From NCBI GenBank assembly GCA_016169945.1, contig JADLSH010000387.1, positions 3,629,501-3,693,500 of the forward strand: a stretch of 64,000 bases of DNA, in the 5' to 3' direction. Below are positions 20,801 to 30,564 of this stretch, piece by piece. Within the stretch, counting starts at the first letter, position 1, and every line of letters begins with the position of its first letter. The notes under the pieces are model-generated. The model searched no databases and had not been told where the DNA came from. It saw only the letters and a list, made by a program, of their open reading frames with translations. Both the position numbers and the translations under genes were made by a program. This stretch comes from Trachythela sp. YZ-2020 (Eukaryota > Cnidaria > Anthozoa > Malacalcyonacea > Clavulariidae).

Positions 20801-23800
20801 TATATCAGTGGAAATAATAGCTATTATATAAAAATGGAAGCAGCTATCATCAACTGTCTTCAACACCATATACTGGAGCAAGGACTCGAGAAAGGACATT
20901 TTGGAAAGAGACACAAACAATGTTGCTGCTAGATAATGCCTTTACTTTAGTATGTATATAGTTAAAAACTAACGTTTTCGGTCGCAGACTATTTTGTTAT
21001 TTTGGTTAATAAATTTGTGGTTCGGGTTGAAGTCTCCCAAAATGTCAACTTCAGGCCCATAGACTCAATATACGTCACACATATACCATATAATTAAGGA
21101 CTGTCCATATAGGGGTTTATCGCCCCTTGGTCAGGTTAAGAACTGCCCGTATGGGTCTAGCACTCTGGGTCAGGTTAAGGACTGTCCATAGGGGTTTCAT
21201 TCCCCTTGGTCAGGTTAAGAACTGTCCAAGTGTTTCTTGGTTCAGGGTCGTCAGGGAATAGCTACCCCTGGCAAGGCTCTGCTTTATGGTCAGAGCATTC
21301 AGTTCAGTCAATCAGTTCAGCTTAAGGTGTGACGTGAGTAGGGATGATGTTTGTCATAATATGAGTCTTCACACCCCAGAACCCCTTCTCCCACAAAATA
21401 TGTTTTGTTTGAATTGTGTTTTTATAAATATGGTTTTATATCAACAGCTTGGGTCATTAAATGCTATTATGACTCATACCATAACATCGACATATCCGCA
21501 ATCAATTTCTTTGTTGGTTTTATAACAACTTCTTATGAAATACACGGGCATTCCGTTGATCCGCTGGAAAATTTGTTAATTCTTGCTCCGAACAAAATAC
21601 CCAAACAAAATGATACCTGTAGCTGCGGAGTTTATGCCTGTATGAATGCGTTTTATTCAATAAATCCACAAGTGCATGTTCATTCTACACAGGACGTTGA
21701 CAACATACGGTATTGGATTGTTCATCGTCTCTTGATGTTCAGTGGTGCCAATCGTGTTAAAACGAAAATTAGAAACGTTGTGGGCCAAATAAGTTGTGCC
21801 CAACTCAGCAAAAAGATAGTTGTAATAGATTTACCAGAGCTTGAAGAATCTGACGTTTCCAAAATATTTTTAAACATCGCGAAAGTTGTTTACAACCGAC
21901 GATATTTTTGGAAAATGGCGCAAGGTAAAGAATTTTAAGATGTTGCTCTACTTAGGTATAATTAATATTCCGATGCGCAGTTAAAATGAAAAATTATATT
22001 GGATTATTTATGAATATTTTGTTTTCTTCAATCAACTAGATAAAAGTTGTAAAAAGGACGAGTCTACACCAAGTCAAGAAGCAAGAATTCCCAATAAAAA
22101 GGAACAACAACCTAAAGTATGTTATAAAACGCAATGATATCTGTACATAATAAACATAATAATGTACGATGTATATTTTCACTGTTATAATTGCGCTAAC
22201 ATATTTGACATTTCAGAAAAATGTATAATCCAAGGGACACAACTGATCAATTAATTTAGGTTTATTACATGGTATCTTATATTTCAAGGTATACGAGGAT
22301 GAAACAGCCGATACGGGAAGAACATGCAGTGATACTGATGATAGAAGTGATTGGTCGCAGATGACTTCGATGACGCAGAGACTGTAGAACGCACTCGCAA
22401 ATCTATTAAATCTACTACACTCCCGGTAACGTTGTTCACGTCAACTATTGGACGCGGAAGCGAAGGGAAATCGCAAGTGGTTTCATTAGTGGACATTGCT
22501 GACGCTATGTCTTTCAATAAGGCTGAAACGATTGAGCCAAGTGGAGTAAGAGACAGCGTACCATCGGAACCAGAAACTGGACTGACGTCAGGTATGTAAT
22601 ATATTTTTATGCTGGGACTCAGCTGCATGTGAAGGTAAAACGTTTGTAATAAATATGTTAAGTTATTTAAGTTACTAGTTTTGTCTTACTATAAATTATT
22701 TGGTAACTGTGAATCTCGGTGAAGAAGCACAATGAATGATGGCGTGTAGTACAAAACATGCTATGAGCTATTAACTGTACAGAAGCTTACAACGGTACCA
22801 AATATATTTATTCTGCATCGACATATATATATCGAAAGCACCCAAAAGTAAACTAAATTATCTTGTTCTATACTGTCTTTGTATTTCAATAAATGGTACA
22901 TCTTCGATCTGACCGAAATTTAAAAGTATTGCATATTAATCGATTAGAATAATACCTGAATGAAATTCATGTATGACTATATAGCTAAGCTTTCGAACAG
23001 GAAGTTCGGATATCAAGGCGCTATACCTTACAGATAGAAACTTAGTTAGGTAAATAAACGTAATATTTCTCACAAAAAGAAAATAGTTATATTGAAGATC
23101 TTGCAAACCTACAAGTAACTTATTTTTCATTTAGTTGTTAGCAAAACTCTTGACGAAGAAATAGAAGACATGCATACACCCGACATCAAGACATTTACTT
23201 TACGACCTAGAGAAAATATCAAGGTATCTTGAAAATAGGGGAAATTTAAATCTAATTATTACATCATTGACGCGGTTTCTGTGTTATTGATCGATAGAGC
23301 TTTATTGATATATTTGTCTTTATCTATAGATAATTAGTAGAATCATACTACTATTGCAAATGCTGTAATTTGATTGGCTACGCTACTCGCTATGTAATTG
23401 TCGATAGATAGCGAGTAGCGAAACAGCAATCTCCTCGACGCGATTTTTAACGGATTTATTTCAATAAATTATGAAAAACGTTTTGAAATACTGTTTTCTT
23501 GCTGGTTTCTACTAAAACAATTAGATTATTCGCTCTCGATTTCTATGAGATGACAGTTCATTCGGGCTTCGCCTCATCAACTATCACCTCATAATCTAAT
23601 TGTTAATTATTAGTAATCTGTATATTAGTATAATTTCTATATGATGCTGTATTTAATATTTCCGCTTTCCTCTCTTTAGACCTCTTTACGCATTACAGCG
23701 CGCAGGGTCCATTGTCGCATTTTCTGACTGTACTATTATTACTATACTTCTTGACGATATTTCTATATAGTTCTTCTATTTTACTATGCCATTCTTAGGG

Positions 23801-25054
23801 TGATTAACTTATGTATATTTCTTAACTGATCAAATGCATTAAAATATATTAACCTTTTTCGTTTTGCAGAGAAAGTATAGGTCGAGTATGTACGAGCTTG
23901 GTTCTCCTGCAGATGTGTTCAGTGACAGTGATGAGGACGTTGGTAAGAGAAAAGCAGTCAAAACAAGTCACAATCGTCAAATAAAGCGAAGCCACAAGGG
24001 CGAATGGAAATATTCTAAAATATCTGCAAATGTCTGCGATTACGAAACCATACTTGTGAAGAAGCGGAAGCTTTCCACTGGAATTGGATTGTGGCAGATG
24101 AACATTTATGATCACGATCAGTCTCGTTGCATTAAGAACATTACAACACCTGCGTTAGCATGGAAAAAACTGCCAAAACGTCAAAAGCAGGTACTCGTAT
24201 TATTTCTCCGTTTTCTATAGCTTAATGTATTTTCCTTAACTTACATATTTTCCTATAGACGATCAAAGCTGACTATATATGTGGTCCGGCTTTTTTCAAA
24301 AATAACAAATACACCCTTTAGATAATTACGTCACGAATACTTCCTTGGTCAGCTTTGTTCTGCAAGCTTCGCTCTCGTGAATCAAGACGAAAGCTGTTCG
24401 CTCACGATTCATGAGACTGAGGTTCCCATAATTATCGAAAAGGTGTATTAAATGAAAATTGTGGCATATCAAATACTAATATATAGTTATGTAATTACTT
24501 AGTATTGGAACTCGTTGGCAGATAATGAAAATTCTGGTTTCTACCTTCGTTGGAATACATTTTGGGAGGAAAAATTCCCAGACGATTGGCTGCTTTTTAT
24601 CCGAAAAAAGAAAAGCTCTATTCAGCTTGAATTGCGGGGAGCATTGGAACGGGGAACACAATCGACACCTACATATGTATCGGCGTCATACGTCAATTTT
24701 CTTGCATATTACAAGAAATACTGCAAGGATTGGAAGGAAACCCCACCAGAGAATTATATTGAGGATTATTTTTCGTTGTTGCATAAAGAATGCTTGGTAG
24801 AGGTATTAAAAGAAACCAAACTTAATGCTGGACATTATCGACCATCCTGGGTTTTTGATCTTATGACGAAACTTCTATTCCGAACAATGGAACAATATCG
24901 CCAATCGAAATGTCCCTTAACACTATTTCAACTATGTCGAACAATTTTAAATCGAGGAGAAGCACTATATTCACTTCGCTTTTGTTTTGGAAAAATCAAT
25001 GATCCTGAATTGAGGAGAAAACTATTCCATACGCAGCAGGTTAATTCAGATTAA
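15168..25054 (+). CDS. Transposon gene: DDE transposase, PHD, USP and Ulp1 multidomain protein (7 predicted exons)
   Basis: Predicted exons: 15168 to about 20325 (with a -1 frameshift near 17862), 21448-21924, 22040-22116, 22289-22591, 23135-23223, 23870-24190 and 24503-25054. Exons 2 to 3 and 5 to 7 have GT donors, AG acceptors and matching phases (for example CAAG/GTAAAG at 21924, AAA/GTATGT at 22116, CAG/GTATGT at 22591, CAG/GTACTC at 24190). Exon 4 needs a one-base shift near 22350. The exon 1 to exon 2 join has no in-phase GT donor, so it may be an insertion or a mutated intron. The combined product would exceed 2,000 residues: DNA-binding N-terminus, transposase, HMG-like, PHD, USP, Ulp1, unknown tail. 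It is read as the transposase of the flanking element because it is the only gene between the inverted repeats. Confidence 0.75.
17864..20350 (+). CDS. Exon 1, part B: HMG-like, PHD finger, USP deubiquitinase and N-terminal half of Ulp1 protease
   Basis: This frame is open from about 17801 and continues part A after a -1 shift; its annotated first codon (TTG at 17864) is not a start. In its own numbering, residues 185-235 (FKNVKKEVKAIWKGLTNEEK) resemble an HMG box. Residues 256-300 form a C4HC3 PHD finger (CIC, CILC, HCRC, CASC). Residues 366-660 are a USP/UCH-type peptidase with the Cys box NKKSNCWLNSILQC (C381), a zinc-ribbon-like set (CLASEC, CRNC) and the His box EQGHFVSY (H632) with LYDD (648-649). 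From about 742, NWLNGDIISSFL and SSHWSLLVFYP (H812) begin a C48/Ulp1 domain, cut off 16 residues later. USP cleaves ubiquitin; Ulp1-type enzymes cleave SUMO or other Ubls. Confidence 0.8.
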   Translation: MWSRLLLGDLTRFDDKYIARTALNNFNTKQRNYLHDNNTNAQVEDFFGIKKNCSFKGKRNMRLDRFIVENWKDNKGLQRQFVDGLIQSEGSGSLNTKSIERMSLICGDVKKSTKENSTLPLGEDSSSNDECNVMEPVEQWKKSSPQIKKKNKKGKYLSPSQTKLKFEPVAVKTTVNAHATQKLDCSSKEFKIFEQKMSADICKRKKSFKNVKKEVKAIWKGLTNEEKQKYSPSNPQKSGRSSTKENTEDTHIGGHCICRQNREMNKTVKCILCQEIFHCRCVNFCPVLANLEATNFVCASCVNIQYAEFLEYVLAKEDPTAIDNNAIMQKLSNEFKLKEVPCVAKSMDVEKKNEHNPTHDHKTETLTILQSRGIENKKSNCWLNSILQCLFASPLRGLIHEIHRSYAGISILLDGLYSCFQEMAETSNSKNYASCVRFVNGPLHVAASVGMQPQLNYHQDGNELLNKIFNEMYSEINEVHKQRFTSLVQWHMIGLNRCLASECNAIRGRSFQPWNLLIDIPIHRESIELRSLIRTLTFGRLSTEEDDICRNCDSKPASHYVELFHNIPDMSIITINRVKWNGHSRIKISTPVSCGQRINFRCTTTTNYDEDDLIYSLFAAVLHYGPSAEQGHFVSYIFHTDQTATLYDDTIVQQCNTQEILQSQAFLQNVYMCFYAKGDRWPDFLKCENNLVNYTEKRSDVPWYINENGVQRVVNIWNYQKKVVYNSVSSFDLNTVKPLNWLNGDIISSFLTNICLDSCDTGAGAHVHAFNSHLYDALKNNLSGNRLVNASLAVDPNGFDILMFPVNVASSHWSLLVFYPKSVMLANL
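20351..21447. other. Intervening sequence splitting the Ulp1 domain
   Basis: About 1.1 kb with no ORF. It includes three degenerate copies of GGTCAGGTTAAGGACTGTCC-like units (21100-21230) and a long AT-rich part with GGTTAATAAATTTGTGGTTC near 21003, which could be an LTR-like remnant. A typical acceptor stands at its right end but no phase-matched GT donor exists at its left end, so insertion into an exon or a decayed intron are both possible. Confidence 0.5.
21448..21924 (+). CDS. Exon 2: C-terminal half of the Ulp1-type protease
   Basis: After an acceptor (TTTATATCAACAG, ending 21447) the frame reads WVIKCYYDSYHN, supplying the triad aspartate, then PKQNDTCSCGVYACMN with the oxyanion Gln and the catalytic Cys six residues later. 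Joined to the HW motif of the previous exon the His-to-Asp distance is about 17 residues, as in Ulp1. A helical tail follows to a CAAG/GTAAAG donor. The unspliced frame stops at 21938. The full His-Asp-Gln-Cys set is therefore preserved, but split across about 1.1 kb. Confidence 0.75.
22040..22116 (+). CDS. Exon 3 of the transposon gene
   Basis: Acceptor CAACTAG and donor AAA/GTATGT bound a 77-bp exon in matching phase with exon 2. It encodes 25 mostly polar, lysine- and glutamine-rich residues, a linker without known motif. Confidence 0.6.
22289..22591 (+). CDS. Exon 4 of the transposon gene (frameshifted)
   Basis: After the acceptor TATATTTCAAG an acidic stretch (YEDETADTG) is open for about 20 codons. 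From 22351 a different frame (VADDFDDAETVERTRKS and on) is open to a strong CAG/GTATGT donor at 22591. One base must be gained or lost near 22350 to join them. No domain recognised; acidic and serine/threonine-rich. Confidence 0.45.
23135..23223 (+). CDS. Exon 5 of the transposon gene
   Basis: Between CATTTAG and AAG/GTATCT, 89 bp in the phase required by exon 4; encodes an acidic segment ending in basic residues. Function unknown. Confidence 0.55.
23518..23602. repeat. Small inverted repeat in a transposon intron
   Basis: CAATTAGATTAT and its inverse ATAATCTAATTG bound about 85 bp, between exons 5 and 6. Probably a MITE remnant. Confidence 0.5.
23870..24190 (+). CDS. Exon 6 of the transposon gene
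   Basis: A strong polypyrimidine acceptor (CTTTTTCGTTTTGCAG) and CAG/GTACTC donor enclose 107 codons. The product starts acidic (VFSDSDEDVG), becomes strongly basic (GKRKAVK, KRSHKGEWK) and ends ALAWKKLPKRQKQ. It could be a nuclear-localised linker or DNA-binding segment; no known domain. Confidence 0.6.
24308..24449. repeat. Small foldback element in a transposon intron
   Basis: AATACACC-CTTTAGATAATTA and TAATTATCGAAAAGGTGTATT form imperfect inverted ends about 140 bp apart, between exons 6 and 7; a MITE nested within the larger transposon. Confidence 0.6.
24503..25054 (+). CDS. Exon 7 (last) of the transposon gene
   Basis: The acceptor AATTACTTAG keeps phase 0 from exon 6. The exon encodes 183 residues rich in aromatic and basic residues (RWNTFWEEKFPDDWLLF, FDLMTKLLFRTMEQYRQ), predicted mostly helical, with a TAA at 25052-25054. 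No family recognised. Apart from the exon splicing and position between the TIRs there is no clue to function. Confidence 0.6.
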   Translation, partial: YWNSLADNENSGFYLRWNTFWEEKFPDDWLLFIRKKKSSIQLELRGALERGTQSTPTYVSASYVNFLAYYKKYCKDWKETPPENYIEDYFSLLHKECLVEVLKETKLNAGHYRPSWVFDLMTKLLFRTMEQYRQSKCPLTLFQLCRTILNRGEALYSLRFCFGKINDPELRRKLFHTQQVNSD

Positions 25055-25443
25055 AGAAGACAAAGAAAGTGTAACCTTTAGTTTATAAAAAATATATATA
25101 GGCGTGTCCCAGATATAAGTACATGCGCATATATCTAGATTCTGATTTTAACATATGTTATATAGCCTTTGTAGGATAGAGAAATGAGATAGACTAAAAG
25201 ACGATTCGGACGTTCGTTCTTCATCAGTAAAAGCCTATTTAAGCCTTAGCTTTAGACCTGGCTCAATTTCCATATTATTACACTCCTGATCCCGATCCTA
25301 ATCCTAATCAAAAGGATTAAAGTTATAGGATTAAAAGCATAAGGGTTAGTTGGAGCTACTAATTGGGATCAAGGTTGTATTTAGATTAAAGATTTTGGAA
25401 ACCAGTACGTCCCCTCTATCAGTTTGGTAGACTGAAAAAGTTT

Positions 25444-26684
25444 CCCGAAAAAGTGCTTCAAACTCGTAAATATGATCTTCATATAATCAGTTACATAACA
25501 CTAAAGGATGAATTCCTTGAAAAAGTTCGATACGCGCCTTTAATAGCATGAAAAATATGGTTTATTGCGAGAACAACCGCTTGCGAAGCCATGTCAAAAC
25601 GCACAAAGACAGACTCAAAGAGCAATCTTTTGCGATTTTTCCTGCGAACACGAATAGCCGAATCGCGATTAAAACCACGCGAAATGAAGCGCACAATACT
25701 ATAGAAGAATGAATTTCTTTACGGTAAAGATTGCATTAAAAGTGTTGCAGTGATTAAAGGATTTACCAAGGCTAACGCTGTTTGAGTGCGAATCTGAAAA
25801 TGAATATGAAACAGCATGAAATTTGAATTTGAAACAAAATATTCCGGGGGGTTTGTAATCCTATCATTCTACACAAAGAACGATTTCAACCTCTTTTTCT
25901 AAGTGAATAATTGTGGTCGTTTTGAAATTATTTACACTTGAGCGTAATCTTTAATCAGCTGGTAGAATTCTACCGAAAACAAAGAAAATTGTATTTACAT
26001 TCAGACTAAACGGACATTTAGAAAAGGTGAAATCCCACCCGGATTTTTGACTTCAAGCACTAGTTGTGTTTTGCGATTTTTGCAGCTGAAACAGCAAGTT
26101 GTTTGAAGATAAAAAGTACATCACATCATTTTATGATAGTTGTAGATGAATGAATTTCGATGACTATACTCCAACCCAAACGCGTGCCCCGTGAGAAGCG
26201 TTTACTTTCTCGATTGTGTTGTTATCATTCGCTTCAGGTTACAAAAGCCGTTTCTCATGCGCTGCGATTTGCGATTTTTCCCGACAAAACGGCAAAGGTT
26301 TTTGAGGCTAAGTTTGCTTCATATAATTCATTATATTGTAATAAAGAATGAATTTCGGTATGGAGGAGCTACAATGCGTATCTTACGAGATATAGCGAAA
26401 AATATTTTAGCCGATAGCTTGCGACAATATGGCGTAGCATGAATTTACGTCTCGGTCGCGTAGGTTCTGCGAATTTTCCTGACTTCCTATTTCGCCCAAA
26501 TAACTTCGAAATACTTTTGTTGAATGCGTAATATTCTGAAGAAGAATGAAATTGATAAACAAGTCTATTCCGTCTAAAGCAACTGAGTAATTCCACATTT
26601 TGTACGTCAGATACCTGACTATTTTCACGAATGTGAATCTGAATGTGAATGTGAAAGTGAATATGAAACTGTAGAGCGGACGGT
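25444..26684 (-). repeat. Right terminal inverted repeat of the Mutator-like element
   Basis: Reverse complement of the left arm, starting internally at about GAAAAAGTGCTTC. The internal motif TTTGCGATTTTTCC or a close form occurs at about 25630, 26071 and 26268. Confidence 0.9.
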
Positions 26685-26693
26685 CTTCAAGCT
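26685..26693. other. 9-bp target site duplication, right
   Basis: CTTCAAGCT directly follows the right terminal inverted repeat, identical to 12675-12683. Confidence 0.85.
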
Positions 26694-28284
26694 CGACCTT
26701 TTGCCCCGGAATTACGATAAACAAACATCTCGACGCCAAATCCAAATCTTGACAATATATAGGTCGGGTAAAAGACTGGGGCAAGTGACTAAAATAAGTG
26801 TTTTAAGCCGGTTTTAAACCGAAATAAGTGTGAATAAAAGGTTATATATGGTAGCCAGTGTTTGTCAATAAGTACGAGTAACACATGTAGCTACATCGGT
26901 TTTGGGCTTTGGCTGAATGTCTGATATACAACTGTTCAGGGCATGAAAATGCACGTGTATGAATACTTGATGTAGTTTCAGACATTCAAGATTTCTTATA
27001 GTCTTATGCACTAGTATATCCCGACTTTGTGTCAGTGTTAAAACCCTAGCTAGTATGATGTCAACATTTGTTAAAACTCTGTATTTCCCCCGCAAAGTCC
27101 TGTTAAAACCCCGGAATATTGGGGGGAGGGCCGAGGGGAGTTCAATTGACTAGTGCAGTACTGTGGGGCTGTGGAATTCATGGAAGCAATGCCATACAGT
27201 CAATCAGTATACAGTATAATGTATACTGCACTACATTATAAACTCATAAGTATAGTTGATAAATACTATCATCAAACCATTAATTATATTTTGATATCAA
27301 CTTTGTCTAGATATTAAATGGCAGACGATTTGTCAAGGGAACTTAAGTGTTGGATGTTAATGGGTGTTAACCTGCATCGGTCCTACTTTGTTAGCATATG
27401 GTATTAAAACTGTAAATATGTATGCAGTAAAGTCAGGCAATTTAAAGTCTTTTGTCTGAACATGCAGCTGAATATAGAATGAACATGAAGAACATGGACT
27501 ACAATGAGCTCACATTAATAATCTCCATTTCTCTATTTCCCAACATATATTAGCTAAACTTGGTCTTCGACAACTGTATATTTGCACAAATATATGTACA
27601 TTTATATAATTAATTAAAAAGGAATATATATAATTGCATAATATAAGTACTGATATATTAGGCATCAATCACTTTTGTAATATTGTGGCGTCGCACACTC
27701 TTCTCGTTTTTTTTGCTTCAGACTGCTTGGTACTGTTCAAAAGTGCAGGAGGCCTTTCCTCATTGTCTGCCTCCAAGATGATCGGTAGTTAGCTGTAGCT
27801 TCCCATGTGATTAAGTTCATATAACTATTTCTTTATGTTGACATTAGAGCTTTCATACTGGATATATTTCCATTTCAAGAAAACTAATATGTAAAAATTA
27901 GAAGCATTTAAACTGATGATAGTCGAATAAAACTATTAATATACGGTGTAAAAACGGTGTATGAATTTACTTATTGAAATATCTTACCATTTAGATACAA
28001 ATATATGCTTTTCTCTGTTCGAAATTTTTAATTTTTTCCCCTCAACTTCGTCGAAATTTGTCGCGTGCCTTTTTAAAAGAAATATCTCCATGTTTCAAAT
28101 ATAATTTTTAATTTACAGGGTAGTTTGATTTTTGAAATTCAAAATTCGATCATTTATTAAAGCTGTCAAATGAGGTTATAGGTCATAGGTCAATTAGTCA
28201 CGGCTACTTCCGGTTTTATTCACTTCCGTCATAGGGTGTTGCGGTGCACATTCGACGAAAGATCTGTAAAGTTTCCTCCCTTTC
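26694..28284. other. Non-coding stretch right of the Mutator-like element
   Basis: The first 30 bp continue the interrupted target repeat (CGACCTTTTGCCCCGG, compare 62889-62905). Beyond it no ORF, exon or repeat structure could be supported; the sequence is AT-rich with low-complexity runs. Confidence 0.4.
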
Positions 28285-30215
28285 TCTTTAATTAATCTTT
28301 AATTAAAAATATTTACACACGGTAGCCTATTCAGTGGATAAGTATTTACAGTACTGGTTTTCAAAGGGCCGTCCTTTCGGAGAATACGAGTCTGCAGTAA
28401 TGCGGGCAGCGGAGTATTAGTTATATATTTTGGAAATATATTTTATTATTTTGGTTTGTTTCTGTTGATTTTCACGACTTTGATCACATCAAATGACCCA
28501 AATGTGCTATGGAGTCCTATGGAATGAATTTAAGAACAATTTTCTTACTATTGCTGAAAAACACGCGCCAGTTAGACAACGTCGCGTTAAGAGTGAACAT
28601 AAACCATGGCTGACAAAAGAAATAAAGCGTTTAATGCACCATAGGGACTATCTTAAAAGGCAGAGTGTTCGCTTAATTAACATCAAGTAATTATAACGAG
28701 GCCTACAAAAGGTGCAAGAATAAATTAAATACGACTAAGGAAGAATACTTTAAAACGAAGTTATCCAATGCAAGTAATAGCAAAGAGAGTTGGCAGGCTA
28801 TTAATGAGCTTTTAAACAAAAAGCCTAAAACTACCCAGGTAACGCAGCTAAATGTAGATGATCAAGTTATAACTGGAGACACAAATATTGCGGACTGTTT
28901 TAATCAGTATTTTTCATCCATCGGTTGTAAATTGTCGGATAATGTCCAAAATATTAATGTTGACCCTATGACATTTGTCACTCCTGTAGAGAGTTCGTTT
29001 CACTTTTCTTGTATTTCAGTCCAGGAGGTTTTTGACGCTATAAACCAACTTAATTTAAGGAAATCACCAGGACTGGATGGCATAAGTGTAAAATTATTAA
29101 AAGATACAAGCGATGTTATCGCGCAACCATTAGCCAATATCTTTAATCTATCTCTTCAGACTGCAATTTTTCCTGACGACTGGAAAATCGCCAAGGTATC
29201 ACCAGTCTTTAAGGAGGGAGTAAAAATGATTGCGGAAATTATAGGCCAATCTGAATCTCTGTAATTTCTGTGGTTGCTAAGCTGTTTGAAGGGCTAGTAT
29301 ACAATCAATTGAGAACGTTTATTGCCGACAATAGCATTCTTGTAGAGCAACAGTCCGGTTTTCGTTCGCAACACTCTACTGAGACGGCACTCTTAGGTTC
29401 GACAAATGAGTGGTTATATAACATGGACAGTGGCTTAATCAATGGAGTCCTGTTCTTGGACTTGAAAAAAGATTTTGACACTGTCGACCATGAAATCTTA
29501 TTAAAGAAACTTCACTTATACGGCATAAAAGGAACTAGTTACGCGTGGTTTAAATCTTATATCCAAAATAGAAAACAGATTTGTTTAATGAATGGGAAAA
29601 AATCACACGCTAGAGAAATTAGATGTGGGGTACCGCAAGGATCTAATCTTGGCCCCATTCTGTTCGAATTCCTCTTGCATATAAACGATCTACCTAAGTG
29701 TCTAGAAACAACCAAGGCTAACGTTGTTTGCTGATGACACAAATCTTTGAAAAGTGAAACCATCATGACGTTAAAAGCTTTAACTAACAGACTACCTGAT
29801 TATGTGCAGAATTTCTTCACGAAATGTGAAAATAGTAATTATTCTCAAAGGAGTAATAATGTTAAACTATCTTTACCTAAACCAAGAACTAACTTTCTTA
29901 AAAGAAGTTTCTCTTATAGAGCAGCACAAGGGTGGAACGAATTATCGGATGAAGTAACTAATAACATTCAGGATTTGTCTTTACCCTATTTTAAATGGCG
30001 TTTAACCATTGCACAATAATGTATAATGCATTTCCGAAATTAATGGGTGTGTAATAATTATGTGCTGTAATTAATTAGTAAACAATTATAGTTACTGTGT
30101 GTTCGATAATATATAGCACGGCCCTTTGAAAAACAGATTGTACATATTATACTGAATAGGCTACCGAGTACCGTGTTAAAATAAATTTTATTAAAGATTA
30201 AAGATTAAAGATTAC
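28285..30215 (+). mobile_element. Internally deleted CR1/L2-like LINE with an inverted copy of its own 3' end at the 5' edge
   Basis: Frames 28493-28690, 28932-29264, 29270-29734 and 29747-30019 form a broken ORF2: linker after the endonuclease, then RT with KSPGLDGI, F-L-D-L-K-K-x-FDTVDHEIL, GVPQGSNLGPILF and FADDT, then C-terminal GWNELSDEV. The region after FADD has a large deletion, and the endonuclease domain is absent. The 3' end carries GATTAAAGATTAAAGATTA. At the 5' edge, 28318-28375 repeats in inverted orientation the 3' segment at about 30118-30178 (GGCCCTTTGAAAA, TGAATAGGCTACCG), including an inverted version of the tail. Confidence 0.75.
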
Positions 30216-30564
30216 TTTCAGACATGTTTACTGTATGTATTGGAATTTTATCGTACTCTGCTATCAAAGATTATAATCAACAAGGTAATAGGTTATTTTT
30301 CTAATCGAAATTGACTCCTCTGCACCCTGTGATTTCATCCGGCATCTTGTTTAATATCGAATCGAATCACTGATCTATATTTACACTGGATTGAAATGGA
30401 TTGGGTGACCAAAAGGATCGCAGGCTCTTGAAAACGCTGGAAATGTAAATTAAGATGAAATCTTCCAACAGTATCCGAGAAAAATCTCGTTTGGCAAAGA
30501 ATGTTGTTGGTTCGCTGCAAATGTTTTGTGATGACTTCAATGGCTTCAACGTACAGCTTATACG

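Larger units (their letters stand above)
12684..26684 (+). mobile_element. 14.0-kb Mutator-like transposon with USP and Ulp1 protease domains
   Basis: The outer ends are ACCGTCCGCTCTACAG (12684) and its exact inverse CTGTAGAGCGGACGGT (ending 26684). Both are flanked by the same 9 bp, CTTCAAGCT (12675-12683 and 26685-26693), the target duplication length typical of Mutator. The arms are about 1.24 kb and almost identical. Between them lies one spliced plus-strand gene (15168-25054) with a DDE transposase core. The flanks joined without the element resemble the sequence at about 62860-62915, a related uninterrupted copy of the target. High arm identity means a fairly recent insertion, but the gene carries a frameshift and a split protease, so this copy is probably dependent on another copy in trans or is dying. 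Confidence 0.9.
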
